From CAYLHS01 sp964383535 (GTDB lineage: Bacteria; Actinomycetota; Acidimicrobiia; Spongiisociales; UBA4744), in the NCBI GenBank assembly GCA_964383535.1, contig CAYLHS010000043.1, forward strand, positions 1 to 19,088: a stretch of DNA of 19,088 nt. Reading direction: 5' to 3'. Shown in pieces: positions 13,543 to 19,088 of the stretch. The notes under the pieces are model-generated. The model was not told where the DNA came from. It saw nothing but the letters and a program-made list of their open reading frames with translations, and ran no database searches. Every line of letters starts with the position of its first letter. Position 1 is the first letter of the stretch. A program made the position numbers and the translations under genes.

Positions 13543-14381
13543 CGAGCCTCCTCGATCAGGTGGAGGAGAACATCTTCGAGCGGCTCCTGCACCAACTCCA
13601 CACGTTCGACATCCGCGTGAAGGATCGATGGGAGTTCGGTTCGGTAGTCGTCTGCGTTGTGGTCGCGGACCGTCCCATCTCGTTGCCAGACCCTGATTGT
13701 GGTGGCACTTCGCGCAAGAAGGTCGTGTGGCGTTGCATCCAGCAGTAGATGGCCGGAACTGATCAGCGCTACCCGGTCACATTCGACGACCTCACTCACC
13801 TGGTGGGTGCTCACGATGACGGTTGCCCCGGCGCCGCTGAGGGAGCGGAATCTGTCCCAGAACGCCCGGCGCAGCTCCGGATCGACGCCCGATGTCGGCT
13901 CATCGAGGATCGCCACGTCCAACGGATGGACGAGCGCACAGGCGAGGGACACTCGCTGGCGCATTCCACCCGAGAGCGTGTGCACGGGTGAGTCGGCCCG
14001 GTCGGAGAGTTCGACGAATGCGAGCGCCCGGGCCACGGCTTCGTCGAGGTCATCGCCACTCATGTGTGCAGCACCGAAGAAACGGACGTTCTGAGCTGCG
14101 GTCAGGTCCTCGTAGAGAGCATTCTCCTGTGGCATGTAGCCGATCCGTCGGCGAAGGATCCAACGGTCGTCGAGCGGGTCGTGTCCAAGCACGCTGACCG
14201 AGCCGGATGTCGGTCGGAGTGCTCCGACGATGGTTTTGATCAGTGTCGACTTGCCCGCACCGTTTGGGCCCACGAGACCATAGATCGTGCCGGTTGGGAT
14301 GGTGAGGGAGAAATCGTCGAGGGCAGCGACGGTCGGATACCGCTTCGTGAGATTGCGGATGGAGATGGCCGGTTCACCCAT
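13539..14381 (-). CDS. ABC transporter ATP-binding protein
   Basis: A 280-residue ATPase of the DrrA/CcmA-like ABC-2 group. Walker A is GPNGAGKST (38-46), the Q-loop Gln is 85 (YMPQEN), the signature is LSGGMRQR (136-143), Walker B is VAILDE (156-161), and the switch His is 193 (STHQ). All catalytic residues are intact. About 65 residues after the nucleotide-binding core form the C-terminal extension usual for this group. It powers the permease encoded directly after it. The start ATG 14381 lies eight bases inside the aminotransferase 3' end, so the three genes are probably one transcript. Confidence 0.95.
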   Translation of the reverse strand: MGEPAISIRNLTKRYPTVAALDDFSLTIPTGTIYGLVGPNGAGKSTLIKTIVGALRPTSGSVSVLGHDPLDDRWILRRRIGYMPQENALYEDLTAAQNVRFFGAAHMSGDDLDEAVARALAFVELSDRADSPVHTLSGGMRQRVSLACALVHPLDVAILDEPTSGVDPELRRAFWDRFRSLSGAGATVIVSTHQVSEVVECDRVALISSGHLLLDATPHDLLARSATTIRVWQRDGTVRDHNADDYRTELPSILHADVERVELVQEPLEDVLLHLIEEAR

Positions 14382-15549
14382 CCGCGAGATGCCGCCTGCG
14401 CCGACCTACCCGCTGGCTCCACCCGATCAGCCGGGATGCCGCCTCTGCGATGTCCTCGGTCGACTCCGCGTATGAGAACCGCACGTACTTGTGCCCGTCG
14501 ACCGGGTCGAAGTCGATCCCTGGGGTTGCAGCAACGCCCAGCGTTTCGAGCCAGGTCCGGCACAGCTCCTGGCTGTTGTCGGTGAGGTGGGAGACGTCCG
14601 CGTACACGTAGAACGCACCCTCGGCTGGCGCGAGTTTGTCGATGCCGCTACTCCTGAGTGCCGACATCAGAAGATCGCGGTTCGTGGAATACCGCGCGAC
14701 GTTCCCGTCGAGTTCTTCGGCGCAGTCGAACGCCGACACCGCAGCGATCTGGGAGAGTGTGGGTGGTGAGATGAACAGGTTCTGTGCGAGGCGCTCCACG
14801 GGATCGACCAGATCATCCGGGAGGACGAGCCATCCAAGCCTCCAACCGGTCATCGAGTAGTACTTCGAGAAGGACTGGACCACGATGGCCGAACCGGAGG
14901 ACGCTGCGGCGGTCGGTGCTGCAACACCGTAGGTGATGCCGTGGTAGATCTCGTCAGAGATCATCCGGAGGCCCCTCGCCGTCGAGTAGTCGGCGAGCGC
15001 CGTCATCTCGTTCTGTCGCAGGACCGTCCCTGTCGGATTCGCAGGGCTTGCCACGACCAGGCCATCCAGTGGCCCTGCGGCATCGAGGAGCCGGGCGGTG
15101 GGGTTGAACCGGGTGTCCGGACCGACCGGGATGGGGACAACCGTGACGTCGAGCGCATCGAGGATGTTGCGATACGCGGCATACCCTGGCTGGGTGATTG
15201 CGACTCGATCACCGACGTCGAAAGCAGCCAACGTGGCGAGCACAAACCCACCTGATGCGCCGACGGTGACTGTGATGCGGTCGGGTGGGATGTCGAGATC
15301 GTAGGCGTCTCGGTAGTGGCGGGCGATACGATCGCGCAGCGCGGGTATGCCTGTGGCTTCCGTGTACCCGAGGCGGTTCGATGCCAGTGCATCGAGTGCG
15401 GTTTCGCGGACCTTCGCGGGAGCCGAGGTAGAAGGTTGGCCCACCTCGAGGTGCAGCACGTCTCCCATGGTGCGCTGGCGGCGTTCAGCGGCCTTCATGA
15501 CCTCCATGACATAGAACGGAGGTACCTCGGACCGACGGGAGGACTTCAT
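14374..15549 (-). CDS. PLP-dependent class I/II aminotransferase
   Basis: A 391-residue fold-type I aminotransferase. LEVGQPS (34-40) is the N-terminal substrate loop, SPANPTG (168-174) holds the Asn that contacts PLP, ISDEIYHG (197-204) has the Asp199 and Tyr202 that hold the ring nitrogen and oxygen, and SFSKYYSMTGWRLGW (226-240) carries the Schiff-base Lys229 and phosphate-binding Arg237. A later YVRFSYA supplies the carboxylate Arg. It resembles aspartate/aromatic aminotransferases, but the donor cannot be assigned. The ATG 15549 has only a weak ribosome site (AAGA) and a strong hairpin ten bases upstream; the next ATGs at residues 15 and 18 would remove family-like N-terminal residues. 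The C-terminus ends in an Arg-rich tail. Confidence 0.92.
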   Translation of the reverse strand: MKSSRRSEVPPFYVMEVMKAAERRQRTMGDVLHLEVGQPSTSAPAKVRETALDALASNRLGYTEATGIPALRDRIARHYRDAYDLDIPPDRITVTVGASGGFVLATLAAFDVGDRVAITQPGYAAYRNILDALDVTVVPIPVGPDTRFNPTARLLDAAGPLDGLVVASPANPTGTVLRQNEMTALADYSTARGLRMISDEIYHGITYGVAAPTAAASSGSAIVVQSFSKYYSMTGWRLGWLVLPDDLVDPVERLAQNLFISPPTLSQIAAVSAFDCAEELDGNVARYSTNRDLLMSALRSSGIDKLAPAEGAFYVYADVSHLTDNSQELCRTWLETLGVAATPGIDFDPVDGHKYVRFSYAESTEDIAEAASRLIGWSQRVGRRRRHLADG

Positions 15550-15558
15550 GTCTTGAGA

Positions 15559-15589
15559 GTAGTGACGCCGGGCCGCCCGGTGTCACTAC
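15559..15589. other. Strong hairpin in front of the aminotransferase gene
   Basis: Outer arms GTAGTGAC (15559-15566) and GTCACTAC (15582-15589) pair perfectly. Inside them CCGGG (15568-15572) pairs with CCCGG (15576-15580) around a three-base loop, with one G-T (plus strand) or A-C (minus strand) opposition at 15567/15581. That is about 13-14 paired bases in 31. On the minus strand it is ten bases before the aminotransferase ATG and 97 bases after the stop of the upstream gene. It may end that transcript or control aminotransferase translation. No T-tract follows. The rest of the 136-base gap shows nothing else. Confidence 0.55.
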
Positions 15590-15685
15590 CCGTACCTCGC
15601 ATCTCGTGCCTCGCGGTACAGCCGCCCCGCGGTTCTGAGCAGTTGTGGTCGCGCACGAGGTTCCAGATACAGCAGAGCCTGCGCG

Positions 15686-16873
15686 CTACGCCCGCTTGAC
15701 GGTTCCGTCCACCGTGAACGTGCGCTCCAGCGTGTCGACCGATGACAGAGTGCCCTCGACGACCACCTGGTCTCCTTCCACGACCGGTGAGCCTGTTTCG
15801 ACGATGGCGCCGACCTGGATGGGACCGAACAACGTGGTTTGGATGGTGCCGACCTCCACCCGAACCAGCGTGTCCGTGTGTCCTGTGACGGTGCCCATCC
15901 AGCGGATCTTGCGACCGGAGTACTGCTCGCCGAACGTCGTGGCTGCTTCGAAGCTGAGCATGTTTCCGCCGAAGAGCTCGCCGGCGATCGTTGCGAAGTC
16001 CAGCCCGCCGGCAGGCTGCGGTGGTGCGGGAATCTCTGCCGCCATCGGAAAAGTCGCCGGCTCGTCATACGACGGCATGAGCGGTTCGGATCCAGGGTCG
16101 AGGGACGAAGGCGTCATCTCGTATGACGGAAGCGTTGTGTCGAGTGTCGACGGCATATCGCTCGACGTCATGTCGCTCGGCGGTGGAGGAGTCGGTGGAG
16201 AAGGAGTTGGCGCCGGTGGAGCAGATGGCGGTGGCGGCATGCTCTCCATGCTCTCTGTCGGAGCGTAGGGGTCGGGCGGGAGAGGAGCCCGCTCCTTGGG
16301 TTCCTCCGCGCCTCTTCGGCCGGTGATTGCCTGCGCAGTGGCAACGAGTCGCCGGGATGTCGCGACGATCGTGTTGACCTGACGTTCGACATTCCGCCGC
16401 TCGAACGTGATCCGGTCATCCTTCACCTTCGCCGCCGGCAGATTCGTCAGCAGGTCGGTGATTGCGTCGCGTGCGTGAGGCGTGAGCAGCAAGGGCAGTT
16501 GTTGAGGATCCGATGCCTTGATCGATACGAGCTGCTCGAATGGATCATCGGTCTCCTCCTCGCCGCCCCCTCCGAATAGCTCGGTGATCTTCGCAAGGCC
16601 CCCTTTCCGGGCGATGTGCAGGTCGATTCCCAGTGGGGGATAGGACACCACGTACCGGGTCACCTTGGCGTTGCCACTGGACTTCACCGAAACGTCGAGG
16701 TCGAAGCCTTCGACCGAACCCGAAAGTCGCGGGTTCGAAAACGCATTGTTCTTCGCGAAGGTGACGCCGAGAACTCTGGAGGCCGCACCCCACGCGGCCG
16801 CGGTGCGGCCATTGGAGGCGGCGGCCGCTGCGAAGATCCCAACCGCGATCATGAGGATTACGAAGAAGTCCAT
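15686..16873 (-). CDS. Unrecognised membrane-anchored protein with proline-rich linker and OB-like C-terminus
   Basis: I do not recognise this 395-residue protein. Residues 3-20 form one N-terminal hydrophobic segment (FFVILMIAVGIFAAAAA), most likely a membrane anchor. Residues 30-185 are a mixed globular domain. Residues 193-290 are low complexity, rich in Pro, Ser and Met with short repeats such as PSYE/PSYD and SDM. Residues 291-395 look like a beta-rich, OB-fold-like domain (RWMGTVTG, VVEGTLSSV) of the kind seen in nucleic-acid or ligand-binding modules; this is a pattern guess only. GGAGGGG lies just before the ATG at 16873. It starts 11 bases after the polyprenyl synthase stop, so the two are probably cotranscribed. 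The large domain could face the cytoplasm or the outside. Confidence 0.75.
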   Translation of the reverse strand: MDFFVILMIAVGIFAAAAASNGRTAAAWGAASRVLGVTFAKNNAFSNPRLSGSVEGFDLDVSVKSSGNAKVTRYVVSYPPLGIDLHIARKGGLAKITELFGGGGEEETDDPFEQLVSIKASDPQQLPLLLTPHARDAITDLLTNLPAAKVKDDRITFERRNVERQVNTIVATSRRLVATAQAITGRRGAEEPKERAPLPPDPYAPTESMESMPPPPSAPPAPTPSPPTPPPPSDMTSSDMPSTLDTTLPSYEMTPSSLDPGSEPLMPSYDEPATFPMAAEIPAPPQPAGGLDFATIAGELFGGNMLSFEAATTFGEQYSGRKIRWMGTVTGHTDTLVRVEVGTIQTTLFGPIQVGAIVETGSPVVEGDQVVVEGTLSSVDTLERTFTVDGTVKRA

Positions 16874-16884
16874 GCCCCTCCAGT

Positions 16885-17883
16885 CTATGGGGAGGTTCGT
16901 GCTCGCTGTACCTGTCCGAGCAAGTAGTCGGCGAGGTCCAAGAGCACGCTTGTCGCTGCGGTCCGGGGAAGGTCTTCGAGCACTCCCGCCGCGGTGCGAG
17001 CGCGTTCTGCCGCTTCGTCGAGCACGCGGTCCACGTGGCCACCCGAGCGGATCAACGCGATCGTGTCGGCGATCTCATCCTCTCCGTACGGCCGGTTTCC
17101 GAGGAGCGTCCGGATCTGATCCCCGTCGCTATCACCCAGTGCGTACAGCAAGGGCAGCGTGAATTTGCCCTCGCCGATGTCGGAGCCGGCAGGCTTGCCG
17201 AGGTACTCGTCCGTCGCGACGAGGTCGAGGGCATCGTCGGTGAGCTGGAAGATGATGCCCAACTCCCATGCCCAGCTGCTGAGCGCCTCGATGATCTCCG
17301 AAGTCGCGTCCGCCGCCATTGCGCCGACTCGGGCGGAGGCTCTGATCAACGAGGCGGTCTTCATCTCGACAACCCTGAAGTAGTCGTCCGGCCCGTGGCC
17401 GAGGTCGAAGTCGAGCTGAAGCTCCAAGGTCTGGCCTTCGACGAGTTCCGCATAGGTGCGCGACAGGAGCTGCACGGCTTCGCGTCCGAGCGATTCGGCG
17501 GCGAGCTCTGTTGCTCGGGCCATCAGAAAGTCGCCGGCGAGAATGGCGATCGTGTTGCCCCAATTGGTGTTCGCCGATCCTGTTCCTCTGCGAGTGTCCG
17601 CCTCGTCGATGACATCGTCGTGGTAGAGCGACCCGACGTGGATGAGCTCGACTGCAACGCCTGCGTCGACAACCCGATGGTCACGAGCGGTTCCAAACTC
17701 GCCGGCGACCTGCGCGAGGAGCGGCCGAAACCGCTTGCCGCCTGCGAGGAGGAGATGCTGGGCGATCTCCGTGAGGAAGGCGTAATCCGAGACGGACACC
17801 TCGGAGAGCCTGCGCTCGACGAGCGTCATCCGATCCCACACGGCAGGGATCGGTACGAGACGCTCGAGGCGGGGTGAGTCCAT
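16885..17883 (-). CDS. Polyprenyl diphosphate synthase (trans-isoprenyl chain)
   Basis: A 332-residue all-helical synthase that condenses isopentenyl diphosphate onto allylic diphosphates. LAGGKRFRP (46-54) binds the isoprenyl diphosphate. The first aspartate-rich motif is DDVID (89-93) followed by RRG (98-100), and the second is DDALD (216-220) with a preceding Gln. Both metal-binding motifs are intact. Residues just before the first motif (Gly84, Ser85) are small, not aromatic, which in this family fits long-chain products such as the menaquinone side chain rather than farnesyl diphosphate; this is inference. The start is ATG 17883; residue 19 is another Met. The gene is divergent from clpC. 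Confidence 0.93.
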   Translation of the reverse strand: MDSPRLERLVPIPAVWDRMTLVERRLSEVSVSDYAFLTEIAQHLLLAGGKRFRPLLAQVAGEFGTARDHRVVDAGVAVELIHVGSLYHDDVIDEADTRRGTGSANTNWGNTIAILAGDFLMARATELAAESLGREAVQLLSRTYAELVEGQTLELQLDFDLGHGPDDYFRVVEMKTASLIRASARVGAMAADATSEIIEALSSWAWELGIIFQLTDDALDLVATDEYLGKPAGSDIGEGKFTLPLLYALGDSDGDQIRTLLGNRPYGEDEIADTIALIRSGGHVDRVLDEAAERARTAAGVLEDLPRTAATSVLLDLADYLLGQVQRARTSP

Positions 17884-17926
17884 CTCGACGAATGGTAGCG
17901 ATGGGAGCGATCGTTCGGGTCAGGGA

Positions 17927-17954
17927 GGAATCATCGTTCAGGAGGGATGATTCC
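17927..17954. repeat. Perfect 9-bp inverted repeat, candidate operator
   Basis: GGAATCATC (17927-17935) and GATGATTCC (17946-17954) are exact inverted copies separated by ten bases. Centre-to-centre spacing of the arms is 19 bases, about two helical turns, the geometry of a dimeric repressor site. It lies 44 bases before the polyprenyl synthase start and about 58 bases before the clpC -10 candidate, so it could act on either gene. Confidence 0.5.
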
Positions 17955-18011
17955 GGCGCCGATGAGTGTTGTAGCAGACGAAGTAGCCTCGTCGTAGGAG
18001 AGGCCGAAAGG

Positions 18012-18017
18012 TATACT
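18012..18017 (+). promoter_or_regulatory. Candidate -10 element of clpC
   Basis: TATACT matches the sigma-70 -10 consensus at five of six positions and lies 41 bases before the clpC GTG. No good -35 is seen at the right distance (CTCGTC at 17989-17994 is a poor match). GTATAC is itself a palindrome, so the reverse strand has a similar but weaker element. Confidence 0.35.
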
Positions 18018-18058
18018 CGCAAGCCTTCCCCTTGGGAACAGACAGGAGGCAGCAGGTC

Positions 18059-19088
18059 GTGTTCGAGCGATTCACAGATCGAGCTCGAAGAGTCGTGGTT
18101 CTTGCCCAGGAAGAAGCGCGCCTGCTCAACCACAACTACATCGGGACCGAGCACATCCTCCTCGGGCTCATTCACGAAGGCGATGGCATCGCCGCGCAGG
18201 CACTCCTGTCGCTCGGTGTGACCCAGGAGGCCGTCCGTGACCAGGTCGTGGAGATCATCGGCCAGGGACAACAGGCTCCGAGTGGTCACATTCCGTTCAC
18301 CCCGAGGGCGAAGAAGGTCCTCGAGCTGTCCCTTCGCGAAGCACTCCAGCTCGGACACAACTACATCGGCACCGAGCACATCCTCCTCGGTCTCATCAGA
18401 GAGGGCGAGGGAGTCGCCACACAAGTCCTCCAGAACCTCAAGGCAGACCTGCCGAAGGTCCGCCAGACGGTGATCCAGCTGCTTTCGGGAGCTCAGAGCG
18501 AGGAACGCTCCTCGGCGCAACCGTCGTCCGGGTCGTCCTCCGGCCGCGAGTCGAGTGGTGGGTCGACGATCCTCGACCAGTTCGGCCGCAACCTCACCCA
18601 GCTCGCGCGCGAGCACAAGCTCGATCCGGTGATAGGGCGCCAGCGCGAGATCGAGCGAGTGATGCAGATCCTGTCACGGAGAACCAAGAACAACCCCGTT
18701 CTCATCGGAGAGCCAGGCGTCGGCAAGACGGCCATCGTCGAAGGGCTCGGTCAACAGATTGTGTCGGGCGATGTGCCAGAGACGCTGCGGGGCAAGCAGG
18801 TGTACACCCTCGACCTCGGCGCGCTCGTTGCAGGGTCCCGCTATCGGGGCGACTTCGAAGAGCGGCTCAAGAAGGTCCTCAAGGAGATTCAGGGGCGCGG
18901 CGACATCCTGCTGTTCATCGACGAGATCCACACACTGGTCGGTGCTGGAGCCGCTGAGGGTGCCATCGACGCCGCGAGCATTCTCAAGCCGATGCTTGCA
19001 CGGGGCGAACTCCAGACGATCGGCGCGACGACGCTCGAGGAGTACCGCAAGTACCTCGAGAAGGACTCCGCCCTCGAGCGACGTTTCC
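18059..19088 (+). CDS. clpC: ATP-dependent Clp protease ATP-binding subunit ClpC (5' part)
   Basis: The first 343 codons of a gene cut by the window end. ClpC is a cytosolic AAA+ unfoldase that feeds substrates to ClpP. Two tandem Clp_N repeats cover about 1-145, each holding NYIGTEHILLGLI (26-38 and 101-113). A Ser/Gly-rich linker runs 147-170, then the first AAA+ module begins: LDPVIGR (188-194), Walker A GEPGVGKT (217-224), GSRYRGDFEERL (259-270) with the pore-loop YRG, Walker B ILLFIDE (283-289), and sensor-1 IGATT (321-325). The M-domain and second AAA+ module lie beyond the end. The start is GTG 18059, with AGGAGG at 18044-18049. ClpC rather than ClpB is supported by the FERFTDRAR opening and actinobacterial gene order. 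Confidence 0.96.
   Translation, partial: MFERFTDRARRVVVLAQEEARLLNHNYIGTEHILLGLIHEGDGIAAQALLSLGVTQEAVRDQVVEIIGQGQQAPSGHIPFTPRAKKVLELSLREALQLGHNYIGTEHILLGLIREGEGVATQVLQNLKADLPKVRQTVIQLLSGAQSEERSSAQPSSGSSSGRESSGGSTILDQFGRNLTQLAREHKLDPVIGRQREIERVMQILSRRTKNNPVLIGEPGVGKTAIVEGLGQQIVSGDVPETLRGKQVYTLDLGALVAGSRYRGDFEERLKKVLKEIQGRGDILLFIDEIHTLVGAGAAEGAIDAASILKPMLARGELQTIGATTLEEYRKYLEKDSALERRF

Larger units (their letters stand above)
17884..18058. promoter_or_regulatory. Divergent control region between the polyprenyl synthase and clpC
   Basis: These 175 bases carry no gene that I can support. They hold the 9-bp inverted repeat and clpC -10 listed separately, and ATCGTTC as a direct repeat at 17910-17916 and 17933-17939. 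A small hairpin, TTCCC/GGGAA at 18026-18038, lies in the likely clpC leader. AGGAGG at 18044-18049 is nine bases before the clpC GTG. No CIRCE, CtsR or HAIR consensus is visible. Confidence 0.5.

Noticed and set aside
18134..18397. Direct DNA repeat encoding NYIGTEHILLGLI twice
   Set aside because: It is the normal tandem Clp_N duplication of ClpC, not a mobile or regulatory repeat.
1..19088. tRNA or rRNA genes, CRISPR arrays, transposases or integrases
   Set aside because: No cloverleaf, repeat-spacer series or mobile-element protein was seen; coding density leaves little room for them.

Overview
This window is a GC-rich chromosomal segment with tightly packed genes, many sharing start/stop overlaps (ATGA, GTGA or TGATG). 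Many starts are GTG or TTG. The housekeeping order folB-folK, then a Rossmann/DUF2520 gene-panC-coaX-lysS, then clpC, is the order known from Actinobacteria. An actinobacterial lineage is therefore likely, but the class cannot be fixed from sequence alone. An anaerobic-type Ni-Fe carbon monoxide dehydrogenase points to an organism that is anaerobic or meets low oxygen at times.

Layout. 1-1815 (+): the tail of an unknown gene, a small protein that looks like a dual-specificity phosphatase with its catalytic residues lost, folB, and folK fused in frame to an isoprenylcysteine-methyltransferase-like membrane domain. 1871-2581 (-): a SAM-dependent methyltransferase. 2650-4026 (+): a DedA membrane protein fused to a PAP2 domain in which all three active-site motifs are altered. 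3982-8568 (-): a four-gene coupled operon cooF-cooS-cooC-FAD/NAD oxidoreductase, whose 3' end overlaps the DedA-PAP2 gene by 45 bp. 8569-8786: a divergent regulatory region with repeated TCGARA boxes. 8787-12723 (+): DUF2520 protein, panC, coaX, lysS. 12802-15549 (-): aminotransferase, ABC ATPase, ABC-2 permease. 15686-17883 (-): a polyprenyl diphosphate synthase followed by an unrecognised membrane-anchored protein with a proline-rich linker. 17884-18058: a divergent control region with a perfect 9-bp inverted repeat. 18059-end (+): the first 343 codons of clpC.

How the genes work together. CooS would oxidise CO (or reduce CO2), CooC would load nickel into CooS, and CooF would carry electrons. 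The oxidoreductase would pass them to NAD(P)+. No hydrogenase, acetyl-CoA synthase or CooA-type regulator is present in the window. This fits a CO-to-NAD(P)H module rather than the hydrogenogenic or Wood-Ljungdahl versions. FolB/FolK serve folate synthesis, and PanC/CoaX serve pantothenate and coenzyme A synthesis. LysS serves translation, ClpC protein quality control, and the prenyl synthase quinone or lipid-carrier synthesis.

The main points of interest are the CO dehydrogenase module (with a CX2C D-cluster motif), the FolK-methyltransferase fusion, two apparently dead phosphatase domains, and two candidate operators in divergent promoter regions.
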